Below, one piece after another: positions 56,551-64,000 of a DNA stretch of 64,000 nt. The translations under genes and the position numbers were made by a program. The DNA comes from Lampropedia cohaerens (lineage in GTDB: Bacteria; Pseudomonadota; Gammaproteobacteria; Burkholderiales; Burkholderiaceae_C). Within the stretch, counting starts at the first letter, position 1. Each line of letters starts with the position of its first letter. The stretch is taken from assembly GCF_001005215.1 (NCBI RefSeq), contig NZ_LBNQ01000020.1, positions 1 through 64,000 of the forward strand, written 5' to 3'. The notes beneath the pieces were generated by a model that searched no databases, was not told where the DNA came from, and saw only the letters and a list, made by a program, of their open reading frames with translations.

Positions 56551-58458
56551 ATGACGACTACCGACAGCACGCACCACGATGATCCGTTCGGCCTGCTCAA
56601 GACTATCGACAGCCCGCATGACCTGCGTCGTCTGCCGCGCGAGCAGCTCAAGCCGTTGGCGGCGCAACTGCGCAGCTTTCTGTTGCAGAGTGTGGCCAAG
56701 ACAGGGGGGCATCTGAGTTCGAATCTCGGCACGGTGGAGCTGACGGTCGCGCTGCACTACGTGTTCGATACGCCGCATGACCGGCTGGTGTGGGATGTCG
56801 GCCATCAGACCTATCCGCACAAGATTCTTACCGGGCGGCGCGAGCGCATGGCCACGCTGCGCCAGCTCGGCGGGCTTTCCGGTTTTCCGGTGCGCAGTGA
56901 GAGTGAATACGACACGTTCGGCACGGCGCACTCCAGCACCAGCATCTCGGCAGCGCTGGGCATGGCGCAGGCGGCCGCGCTCAAGGGCGAAGATCGCTGG
57001 TCAGTCGCCGTCATCGGCGACGGCGCGATGACCGCAGGCATGGCGTTCGAGGCACTCAACAATGCAGGCGTGGCCGAGCAGGGCAAGTTGCTGGTTGTAC
57101 TCAACGACAACGACATGAGCATCAGCCCCCCGGTGGGGGCGCTCAACCGTTACCTGGCGCAGCTCATGAGCGGCCAGTTCTATGCGGCGGCCAAGAACGT
57201 CGGCAAAAGCGTGCTCAAGCCCGTGCCGCCGCTGTTCGAGCTGGCCAAGCGCTTCGAGCAGCAGGCCAAGGGCATGGTGGTACCAGCGACCCTGTTCGAG
57301 AAGTTCGGCTTCAACTACATCGGTCCGATCGATGGGCATGACCTGGATTCCCTCATCCCGACGCTGGAGAATCTGCGCCATCTGGAGGGGCCGCAGTTTC
57401 TGCATGTCGTCACCAGGAAAGGCCAGGGCTATGAGCTGGCAGAAGCCGACCCCATTGCCTACCATGGCCCATCCCGGTTCGATCCTGCCGTTGGCATCGT
57501 CAAGCCCAGCACGCCGCCCAAGCGCACCTTCACGCAGGTCTTTGGGCAATGGCTTTGCGACATGGCCGATGCCGACGAGCGCCTGGTCGGCATCACGCCG
57601 GCCATGCGCGAGGGCTCGGGCATGGTGGAGTTCCATCAGCGCTTTCCGAAGCGTTACTACGACGTCGGCATCGCGGAGCAGCATGCGGTGACGTTTGCCG
57701 CGGGCCTGGCCACCGAGGGGCTCAAGCCGGTGGTGGCGATCTATTCCACATTCCTGCAGCGTGCCTACGATCAGCTCATCCATGACGTGGCACTGCAGAA
57801 CCTGCCCGTGGTGTTTGCGCTGGACCGTGCCGGCCTGGTCGGTGCCGATGGTGCCACGCACGCGGGCGCCTACGACATCGCCTACGTGCGCTGCGTTCCC
57901 AATATGGCCATGGCCTGTCCGGCTGACGAGCGCGAATGCCGGCAGCTGCTCTCGACCGCCTATGCTCAGGATCGTCCAGTCTGCGTGCGCTACCCGCGCG
58001 GTGCCGGTGTGGGCGTGGCGCCGCTGGAGAGCCTTGACCCCCTGCCTTATGGCAAGGGCGAGATCCGACGCCAGCGCGCCACCGAGGCGAACGGGCCGCG
58101 CATTGCCATCCTGGCTTTCGGGACCCTGCTGTATCCCGCGCTGGAAGCCGCTGAGGCCCTGGATGCGACGGTGGTGAACATGCGCTGGGCCAAGCCGCTG
58201 GACGAGGCGCTGCTGGAGCGCGTCGCGCAGTCGCACGACTGGCTGGTAACCGTGGAGGAGGGGGCGATCATGGGTGGCGCGGGCAGCGCAGTGCTGGAGG
58301 CGCTGCAGCGCCTGCGTTGTATCAGGCCTGTGCTGCAGCTGGGACTGCCCGATGTGTTCATCGCCCATGGCGATCCCGCCAAACTGCTGGCACTGCAGGG
58401 GCTGGATGCGCCGGGCATCGAGGCGAGCATACGCGCCTTCGTAGGCCAAGGGCAGTGA
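56551..58458 (+). CDS. dxs: 1-deoxy-D-xylulose-5-phosphate synthase Dxs
   Basis: Dxs condenses pyruvate and glyceraldehyde 3-phosphate with thiamine diphosphate, the first step of the MEP isoprenoid pathway. The 635-residue protein has [21 protein letters not shown], the ThDP motif [16 protein letters not shown]...[12 protein letters not shown], the second-half catalytic region [19 protein letters not shown] and [43 protein letters not shown] is a normal N-terminus. With ispA it joins the start and middle of isoprenoid synthesis in one operon. Confidence 0.97.
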   Translation: MTTTDSTHHDDPFGLLKTIDSPHDLRRLPREQLKPLAAQLRSFLLQSVAKTGGHLSSNLGTVELTVALHYVFDTPHDRLVWDVGHQTYPHKILTGRRERMATLRQLGGLSGFPVRSESEYDTFGTAHSSTSISAALGMAQAAALKGEDRWSVAVIGDGAMTAGMAFEALNNAGVAEQGKLLVVLNDNDMSISPPVGALNRYLAQLMSGQFYAAAKNVGKSVLKPVPPLFELAKRFEQQAKGMVVPATLFEKFGFNYIGPIDGHDLDSLIPTLENLRHLEGPQFLHVVTRKGQGYELAEADPIAYHGPSRFDPAVGIVKPSTPPKRTFTQVFGQWLCDMADADERLVGITPAMREGSGMVEFHQRFPKRYYDVGIAEQHAVTFAAGLATEGLKPVVAIYSTFLQRAYDQLIHDVALQNLPVVFALDRAGLVGADGATHAGAYDIAYVRCVPNMAMACPADERECRQLLSTAYAQDRPVCVRYPRGAGVGVAPLESLDPLPYGKGEIRRQRATEANGPRIAILAFGTLLYPALEAAEALDATVVNMRWAKPLDEALLERVAQSHDWLVTVEEGAIMGGAGSAVLEALQRLRCIRPVLQLGLPDVFIAHGDPAKLLALQGLDAPGIEASIRAFVGQGQ

Positions 58459-58534
58459 TGCGCAGGCGCAGGCGCCGGCCTGCCGGATGTCGCCGCGTGC
58501 ATATTGCTGCCGCCAGCCGCACCAGTGTGCCAGC

Positions 58535-59545
58535 TCAATTCTGCGTCATGCCGTCGCGGTGCATGGCGAGAATCTGGCTTGGACGCAGATGCTTGTGGCG
58601 GTGATCACTCCATAACTGCCGCCAGCGGCGCGCACCCGGTTGACCATTGCGCAACCCCAGCATGTGCCGGGCCATGCCCATGGTTGCTGCGCCTTCCCGA
58701 AAGCGCCTGTCCATGTAGTCGACGTAGGCGCGCTCCACGTCCTCGACACGCAGGGCCTTGTCGGGCATGCCGAAGAACTCGGCGTCCCAGCGCGAGAGCC
58801 ACCATGGATTGTGATAGGCCTCACGCCCGACCATGACGCCGTCCACCTGCTGCAGATGGGCATGCACCTGGGCGCTGTCGCGGATGCCACCGTTGACGAC
58901 GATGGTCAGGCGGGGAAAGTCGGCCTTGAGGCGCTGCACGACCTCGTAGCGCAGCGGCGGCACCTCGCGGTTTTCCTTGGGGCTGAGGCCCTTGAGCCAG
59001 GCATTGCGGGCGTGCACGATGAACACCGCACAGCCTGCCTGCGCGAGCAGGCCGACGAAGTCGCGCACCGGCGCATAGTCCTCGTCGCGGTCCAGTCCAA
59101 TGCGGTGCTTGACCGTCACCGGGATCGTCACGGCATCGCGCATGGCTTTAATGGCATCGGCCACCAGCTGCGGCTCGCGCATCAGACAGGCGCCGAAGCT
59201 GCCACGCTGCACGCGCTCACTGGGACAGCCGCAATTGAGATTGACTTCGTCGTAGCCCCATTGCGCAGCCAAGCGAGCCGCGCTGGCGAGATCGTGCGGA
59301 TCGCTGCCGCCCAGCTGCAGCGCGACCGGGTGTTCGCAGGCATCGAACTGCAACCAGCGCGCCGCATCGCCATGCAGCAGTGCGCCGACGTGGATCATCT
59401 CGGTATACAGGCGCGCATGGCGCGTGAGCAGCCGGTGCAGAAAGCGGCAATCCCGGTCCGTCCAGTCAAGCATGGGTGCTACGCACAGGCGCCAGGGATT
59501 GTGCAAGGCAGATGCGTTGTCAGACGGGGGATTGGTCGAGGGCAT
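58535..59545 (-). CDS. dusA: tRNA-dihydrouridine(20/20a) synthase DusA
   Basis: A 336-residue Dus enzyme of the DusA group, which forms dihydrouridine at positions 20 and 20a of tRNA. Landmarks: LCVAPMLDWTDRDCRFLHRLLTRHARLYTEM, the catalytic cysteine in NLNCGCPSERVQRGSFGACLM, VTVKHRIGLDRD, FIVHARNAWLKGLSPKENRE, TIVVNGGI and MVGREAYHNPW. The start MPSTNPPSD at 59545 is the closest ATG to the conserved N-terminus. It is the second Dus gene in the window (dusB at 33811-34902). It converges on dxs. Confidence 0.94.
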   Translation of the reverse strand: MPSTNPPSDNASALHNPWRLCVAPMLDWTDRDCRFLHRLLTRHARLYTEMIHVGALLHGDAARWLQFDACEHPVALQLGGSDPHDLASAARLAAQWGYDEVNLNCGCPSERVQRGSFGACLMREPQLVADAIKAMRDAVTIPVTVKHRIGLDRDEDYAPVRDFVGLLAQAGCAVFIVHARNAWLKGLSPKENREVPPLRYEVVQRLKADFPRLTIVVNGGIRDSAQVHAHLQQVDGVMVGREAYHNPWWLSRWDAEFFGMPDKALRVEDVERAYVDYMDRRFREGAATMGMARHMLGLRNGQPGARRWRQLWSDHRHKHLRPSQILAMHRDGMTQN

Positions 59546-59654
59546 GGACAATGTAGAAAATGCAGGGCGCTCATGCCGCCCTTTGATCGGCGCCGACGCG
59601 CTCACACGCGCGGCATTGTAGTGGCAGGCACCGCACGCGCCTGCGTTCAGCCTG

Positions 59655-61172
59655 TCACAGCTCGAAAGCAATGGCGCGCACGATCCCTTCGAGCAGGTCA
59701 CGCGCCACGCTCGGTGGCTGCAGGGCATAGGGCGAGGTGCGGGTGTGGATGTGGCACACCCAGGCGTGCAGAGCCTCAATGGCTTCGGGGCTGAAGAAGG
59801 CCACCATCAGTTCGTAATTGAGAAACAGGCTGCGCGTGTCCAGGTTGGCCGAACCGCATAGCGCCATCGCCTCGTCCACCAGCACAACCTTGGCGTGGCA
59901 CATCGTGTCAATGGCATGGATGCGCGCGCCAGCGGCCGCCACCTCACGCATGGCGCGCATGCGGGCGACGTCGGCAAGGCGGTGGTTGGACTGGCGCGGC
60001 GTGTAGATGTCCACCTGCACGCCACGTCGCGCCGCCAGCGTCAGGGCGGCGGCCAATGCCTCATCGGGCACGAAGTAGGGCGTGACGACGACGATGCGCC
60101 AGCGCGCCTGGAAGATGGCCGTCAGCAGCAGCGTATACAGTGTGTCGTCGGCATGATCGGGGCCGGAGGCGACCAGCTGCACGGTCTGGTCCGCCATGGG
60201 CGCGGCAATCAGCGCCTGCCCCGGCTGGGCGGAATCGGCCGGCCCCTGGCCCAGCACGTTGGTCAGCACGGTGTCGGCGACGCGATGCCAGGTCTCCTGC
60301 AGTCGGGAAAAGGCGTCGATGGTGCTGTGGGCCAGCGTCTCGCTGGCCACCTTGCGCGTGCCCCACAGCAGCGGCGCGGAGGCCTGGCTCCAGTCGGCCT
60401 CGAACTGCACGGCAAGGTGGCAGGCCAAAGGTCCGGTCACCTGAAACGACAGGTCCAGCCAGGCCGGGTGCAGCGGCGTGTCGAGGAAATACTCCTGCGC
60501 AAAGTTGCGCCCGCCCGACCAGGCGTAGTAGCCATCGGCGACCATGTACTTGCGGTGGTTGCGCAGGTTGGCGCGGCCCTTGACGGTGTTGTGCAGGATC
60601 GGCATGAAGCGGCGCAGCGACACCCCGTTCTGCTCAAGGCGCAGGATGTTGGCCTTGCGCAGCCGCAGGCTGCCAATGGCATCCACCAGCAGGCGTACGC
60701 GTACACCGCGGTGCGCCGCGACGATCAGCGCGTCCATGACGCGCTCGCCAATCTCGTCGTTGGCCAGGATGAAGGTGCAGACCTGTAACTCCCGCTCAGC
60801 GCGCTCGATGAACTCCAGTACGCCCAGCAGCGCCACACGGCCATCGGCCTCGAAGTGCAGCGCATCGGCGCGTACCGGCGCCGGTGCGTGGACGGCTGCC
60901 AGCACGTCACGCGCCCATGCCGGCGTGACGCGCTCGGCCGGCGTGGCATCGGCGCAGGGCAGGTCGCTGCGTACCAGTTTGGTGACCTTGCGGGTGCCGA
61001 ACATCAGGTACAGCGGAATGCTCAGGTAGGGGAAGGCCACTAGCGCCAGCACCCAGGCCACGGCCGTGCCGGATGAGCGCCGGGCATGGTGGGTGCGACT
61101 GGTCACGACATACAGCAGCAGTCCCAGGCAGATCAGGCTGAGATGGCCGATGGAAATGGGTAAGGCGTACAA
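59655..61172 (-). CDS. cls: Cardiolipin synthase-type phospholipase D protein
   Basis: A 505-residue membrane-anchored phospholipase D family enzyme. Two N-terminal helices (about 4-24 and 36-58) precede two HKD motifs: NHRKYMVADG and CHAKVVLVDEAMALCGSANLD. This is the plan of cardiolipin synthase, which joins two phosphatidylglycerol molecules. The C-terminal part ends with the family-like LLEGIVRAIAFEL. The first HKD has the form H-x-K-x4-D. It lies 45 bases after ptsI on the same strand and may be co-transcribed with the phosphorelay genes. Confidence 0.9.
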   Translation of the reverse strand: MYALPISIGHLSLICLGLLLYVVTSRTHHARRSSGTAVAWVLALVAFPYLSIPLYLMFGTRKVTKLVRSDLPCADATPAERVTPAWARDVLAAVHAPAPVRADALHFEADGRVALLGVLEFIERAERELQVCTFILANDEIGERVMDALIVAAHRGVRVRLLVDAIGSLRLRKANILRLEQNGVSLRRFMPILHNTVKGRANLRNHRKYMVADGYYAWSGGRNFAQEYFLDTPLHPAWLDLSFQVTGPLACHLAVQFEADWSQASAPLLWGTRKVASETLAHSTIDAFSRLQETWHRVADTVLTNVLGQGPADSAQPGQALIAAPMADQTVQLVASGPDHADDTLYTLLLTAIFQARWRIVVVTPYFVPDEALAAALTLAARRGVQVDIYTPRQSNHRLADVARMRAMREVAAAGARIHAIDTMCHAKVVLVDEAMALCGSANLDTRSLFLNYELMVAFFSPEAIEALHAWVCHIHTRTSPYALQPPSVARDLLEGIVRAIAFEL

Positions 61173-61217
61173 GGCTGGTGCGAGTGCGCGAATAAAGGAT
61201 GTCGGATGGGAGGTGGC

Positions 61218-63086
61218 TCAGTCGGTCGCCGCAGGCGCCGTGGCGTCCGGCATGGGCGCAGCAGGCAACGGGCTCTGGTGCTGCGCCAGCAACGACTGTG
61301 GTTCACGCGACTGCAGCACGGACTGGGCCCAGTCCTGCAGTGCAGCAGTGTCCGCGGCCAGCACGCGCTCCTTGACGGCCAGCAGCTGCGCGGGGTGCAT
61401 CGAAAACGACTGCAGACCCAGTCCCAGCAGCAAATCCGTGAGCTGCGGATCGCCTGCCATTTCGCCGCAGAGACAGACGGGTTTGCCGCAGGAGCGACCT
61501 GCGGCGATGACCTGCGCAATCAGCCGCAGCACGGCGGGATGGGTGGCGTCAAACAGGTGCGCCACCGACTCGTCGGCGCGGTCGACGGCCAGGGTGTACT
61601 GCGTCAGGTCATTGGTGCCAATGGAGACGAAGTCGAAGTGCTCCAGAAACTGCTCGATCATCAGTGCGGCGGCGGGCACCTCGATCATGGCGCCCACGCG
61701 CACGGGCCCGAAGGAAACCTGTGCGTCGCGCAGCTGCTGGCGCGCCTGCTCCAGCAGCTGCAGCACCAGACGGATTTCACTCAGCTGCGCCAGCATGGGA
61801 AAGAGAATCGACAGCGGTCCGTGCTCGGCGGCGCGCAGCAGGGCGCGCAACTGGGTGCGGAACATCTCGGGGCTGGACAGGCTCCAGCGAATGGCGCGCA
61901 GCCCCATCGCGGAGTGCTCCTGACGGTGGCGTGCGACGGCATGGCCATCAAGCGCCTTGTCCGCGCCGATGTCCACGGTGCGGATGGTCACCGGCAGCCC
62001 CTCCATGGCAAGCAGGGCATCGCGGTAGGCGGTGTACTGTTCCTGCTCATCGGGCAGGGCGCCGTGCCTGCCCATGAACAGAAACTCGCTGCGAAACAGC
62101 CCTATGCCGGCAGCGCCGCTGCGCAGTGCCGCCGTGCAGTCGCCGGGCAGTTCGACGTTGGCCAGCAGCGCAATCGCCTGGCCGTCGCGGGTCACTGACG
62201 GAGTATGCAAGAGCGACTGCTGGCGCTGGCGCACCTGTGCCAATTCCTCCTGCAGCAGGCGGTAGGCCTGCAGCGTCTGCGCGTCAGGATTGACGATGAC
62301 CAGTCCGACGTCGGCGTAGACGATCAGCATGTCATCTTGGTGGATGCGCCGCGATGCCTCGCGGGTGCCGACGACTGCGGGAATGTCCATGCTGCGCGCG
62401 ACGATGGCCGTGTGGGAGGTTTGTCCTCCGGTGTCGGCGACAAAGCCGGCAAAGGCATCGAGGCGAAAGTGCAGCATGTCCGCCGGGCCGAGGTCGTGGG
62501 CGACGACGATGAACGGCTGAGCCGGTGGGGACGCCGCGCCGTCGCCTGCATCCGCATGCGCTGTCTGCGGCGGCTGCATTGCCGACAGTGCCTGCCCCAA
62601 CGGGCCGGGCGGTGGTGTGCTTCCGCTAGGGCTGTCAGTGGGCATGCGCATGCAGCGCACGACCCAGCCGACGATTTGTTCGAGATCGGCCTTGCGTTCG
62701 CGCAGGTAGCTGTCGTCCATCGCATCGAACTCGCGCGCCAGCTCGCCCAGCTGGTGCAGCAGCGCCCACTCGGCGTTGTAGCGCCGCGCACGCACTACCG
62801 CCTCGGCGCCCTCGCGCAATGCCTCGTCCTCCAGCAGCATGGCGTGCACGTCCAGCAGGGCGTGCAGCTCCGCCGAGGCGGGATCGCCCTCGATGCGCAG
62901 CTGGATGCGGCGCAGCTCGGCCAGAGCCAGGGTGAAGCCGCGTTGCAGGCGCTGCAGCTCCGCCTCGACCTGTGCGGGCGCTACCAGATAGTGCTTGACC
63001 TGCAGCGCCTCACGGCCCAGTACCATCGCGCGGCCTATGGCAATCCCGCGGGATACGGCAATGCCCTTGATGCGTTGGTTCGTCAT
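61218..63086 (-). CDS. ptsI: Phosphoenolpyruvate-protein phosphotransferase (PTS enzyme I)
   Basis: Enzyme I takes phosphate from PEP and passes it to HPr. The 622-residue protein is longer than the usual 575 because of an insert near residues 155-195 (CMRMPTDSPSGSTPPPGPLGQ and following) in the N-terminal domain. The phospho-histidine is in GGQTSHTAIVARSM (most relatives have GGRTSH), and the PEP-binding site has EFLFMGRHGALPDEQEQ, FVSIGTNDLTQYTLAVDRAD and the cysteine of VCLCGEMAGD. The start MTNQRIKGIAVSRGIAIGR at 63086 fits. It follows ptsH by 72 bases. No EIIBC genes are near. Confidence 0.94.
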   Translation of the reverse strand: MTNQRIKGIAVSRGIAIGRAMVLGREALQVKHYLVAPAQVEAELQRLQRGFTLALAELRRIQLRIEGDPASAELHALLDVHAMLLEDEALREGAEAVVRARRYNAEWALLHQLGELAREFDAMDDSYLRERKADLEQIVGWVVRCMRMPTDSPSGSTPPPGPLGQALSAMQPPQTAHADAGDGAASPPAQPFIVVAHDLGPADMLHFRLDAFAGFVADTGGQTSHTAIVARSMDIPAVVGTREASRRIHQDDMLIVYADVGLVIVNPDAQTLQAYRLLQEELAQVRQRQQSLLHTPSVTRDGQAIALLANVELPGDCTAALRSGAAGIGLFRSEFLFMGRHGALPDEQEQYTAYRDALLAMEGLPVTIRTVDIGADKALDGHAVARHRQEHSAMGLRAIRWSLSSPEMFRTQLRALLRAAEHGPLSILFPMLAQLSEIRLVLQLLEQARQQLRDAQVSFGPVRVGAMIEVPAAALMIEQFLEHFDFVSIGTNDLTQYTLAVDRADESVAHLFDATHPAVLRLIAQVIAAGRSCGKPVCLCGEMAGDPQLTDLLLGLGLQSFSMHPAQLLAVKERVLAADTAALQDWAQSVLQSREPQSLLAQHQSPLPAAPMPDATAPAATD

Positions 63087-63158
63087 GATTGTCTCCAACG
63101 GTTTGCGCGGTGCCACGGGTGCGCCGCACAGACTGCTGCGGCACGCCGGGGACATCGG

Positions 63159-63428
63159 CTATTCCTCTTCGCCGAAACGGTCGGCAATCAGTGCCAGCAG
63201 TGCGTCCATCGCTTCCTGCTCCTGTGCGCCATCGGTTTCGATGACCACTTCGCTGCCCTTGCCGGCGGCCAGCATCATCACGCCCATGATGCTCTTGGCA
63301 TTGATGCGCCGGCCATTGCGTGTCATCCAGACCTGACAGGGAAAGCGACTGGCCAGCTTGGTGAGCTTGGCCGATGCCCTTGCATGCAGCCCGAGCTTAT
63401 TGATGATGGTGGTGGTGGCCTGGATCAT
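63159..63428 (-). CDS. ptsH: HPr phosphocarrier protein
   Basis: An 89-residue HPr. The phosphorylated histidine is in KLGLHARASAKLTKLAS, and the serine region NAKSIMGVMMLAAGKGSEV is of the type targeted by HPr kinase. A short acidic tail ends the protein (ADRFGEEE). The start at 63428 overlaps the end of the EIIA gene by 32 bases, implying translational coupling. Confidence 0.94.
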   Translation of the reverse strand: MIQATTTIINKLGLHARASAKLTKLASRFPCQVWMTRNGRRINAKSIMGVMMLAAGKGSEVVIETDGAQEQEAMDALLALIADRFGEEE

Positions 63429-63861
63429 GGGCGGGTCGGTTGGCTTGTTGTACGCCCCGCTTGGGCGAGACGTGGATGACGCCCTGCACGGCGCCGGATT
63501 CGGCCCGCTCGAGCAGCTCGGGCAGGCTCTCATCGCGGTAGGTCATGGCGCGCAGCAGCATCGGCACGTTGGCGCCGGTCAGCATCTGCGCAGGCACCCC
63601 GCGCGCGCAGCTCCAGTCGGCCAGCGCGCGTGCCACGTTGAACGGGGTGGCGCCGAAGACGTCCGTGAGGATCAGCAGCGGCGCCTGGCTGGCGCCCAGC
63701 AGCTGTGGCGCCTGCGCCAGCCAGTGCGTGACGTCGTGCTCGGGCCGCACATCCAGCGCCAGCACATCGTCTGCCTGTGCGCCGAATACATGCACGGCGC
63801 ATGCCTTCAGTGCCGCCGCCAGCGGCGCGTGGGCAACAACGAGAATGCGGCAATCGGACAT
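63397..63861 (-). CDS. PTS mannose-type EIIA component
   Basis: A 154-residue EIIA(Man)-fold protein. The phospho-histidine is in ILVVAHAPLAAALKACA (most relatives have THGPLA). Other landmarks are LILTDVFGATPFNVARAL and LTGANVPMLLRAM. The C-terminus ends in a run of five histidines created by the frame overlap with ptsH. With HPr and EI but no membrane EII it forms the regulatory phosphorelay common in betaproteobacteria, thought to govern carbon storage and virulence traits. The gene runs to within 139 bases of the window end, where no further gene is seen. Confidence 0.88.
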   Translation of the reverse strand: MSDCRILVVAHAPLAAALKACAVHVFGAQADDVLALDVRPEHDVTHWLAQAPQLLGASQAPLLILTDVFGATPFNVARALADWSCARGVPAQMLTGANVPMLLRAMTYRDESLPELLERAESGAVQGVIHVSPKRGVQQANRPAHDPGHHHHHQ

Positions 63862-64000
63862 GAAGATGGTGGCAAGGCAGGTTCAGGGGCTCAGGGTGAG
63901 CGGCCAATCATACGCAAATAAAGTGTCCGTCCGCTGCGGAAGATTACTGGTGCACGGGGGCAGCTGTGGCAGCCAGGGCCATCTCAGCCGGGGCTAGGAC

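Overview
The window is GC-rich bacterial chromosome and reads as a betaproteobacterium of the order Burkholderiales. The evidence is the gene content and small-scale order: ahcY / small membrane protein / tlyA / metF behind an S-adenosylhomocysteine (SAH) riboswitch, dusB-fis, xseB-ispA-dxs divergent from a Rieske oxygenase gene, an EIIA(Man)-HPr-EI phosphorelay without sugar permeases, a short-form HisG, and an ABC-2 transporter next to ibaG-murA. No rRNA, tRNA or CRISPR array was found. The genus cannot be fixed from the window.

Layout. 1-1245: a complete IS3-family (IS407-like) element whose left terminal repeat is the first base of the window. 1.4-10.4 kb: doxX-like gene, murA, ibaG and an ABC-2 exporter on the minus strand, then leuB, exoD-like, a LysR regulator, hisG and hisD on the plus strand. 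10.4-11.0 kb: a gene-free stretch with a strong minus-strand terminator, possibly a small RNA locus. 11.0-14.7 kb: an Mla-type lipid transport operon (permease, ATPase, MCE protein, lipoprotein). 14.8-21.8 kb: the most interesting block, an RpiR-type regulator divergent from an operon with two 5-formyltetrahydrofolate cyclo-ligase-like (COG0212) paralogues bracketing an NMT1/THI5-type ABC importer with a fused double permease, followed by an adenine-deaminase-type enzyme. 21.8-29.9 kb: an FMN hydroxyacid dehydrogenase, ppk1, an IclR regulator, and the two N-degron transferases bpt and aat. 29.9-32.9 kb: a dctPQM TRAP transporter. 33.2-41 kb: small lipoprotein, fis, dusB, rlpA-like, metF, tlyA, membrane protein, ahcY with its riboswitch, aromatic/aspartate aminotransferase. 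41-51.3 kb: tspO, aroC, a methyltransferase, a MITE-like repeat, a FepA-type receptor, a PQQ-dependent dehydrogenase and asd. 51.6-63.9 kb: pdxY, a Bax-inhibitor-1 protein, a Rieske oxygenase, xseB-ispA-dxs, dusA, cls, ptsI, ptsH and a mannose-type EIIA.

How genes work together. ahcY removes SAH and metF makes the methyl donor that regenerates methionine; the riboswitch ties the whole operon to SAH level. xseB-ispA-dxs joins DNA repair with isoprenoid synthesis. EI, HPr and EIIA form a regulatory phosphorelay. The 15.6-21.8 kb cluster looks like a dedicated uptake and salvage system for a small N-heterocycle (a thiamine-pyrimidine, pterin or purine-like compound); the substrate is inferred, not shown.

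Several biosynthetic operons are broken up relative to what is usual in this order: leuB stands without leuCD and 45 kb from asd, hisGD lack the other his genes, and murA is separated from hisG and inverted. Together with the IS element at the edge this suggests a rearranged chromosome.
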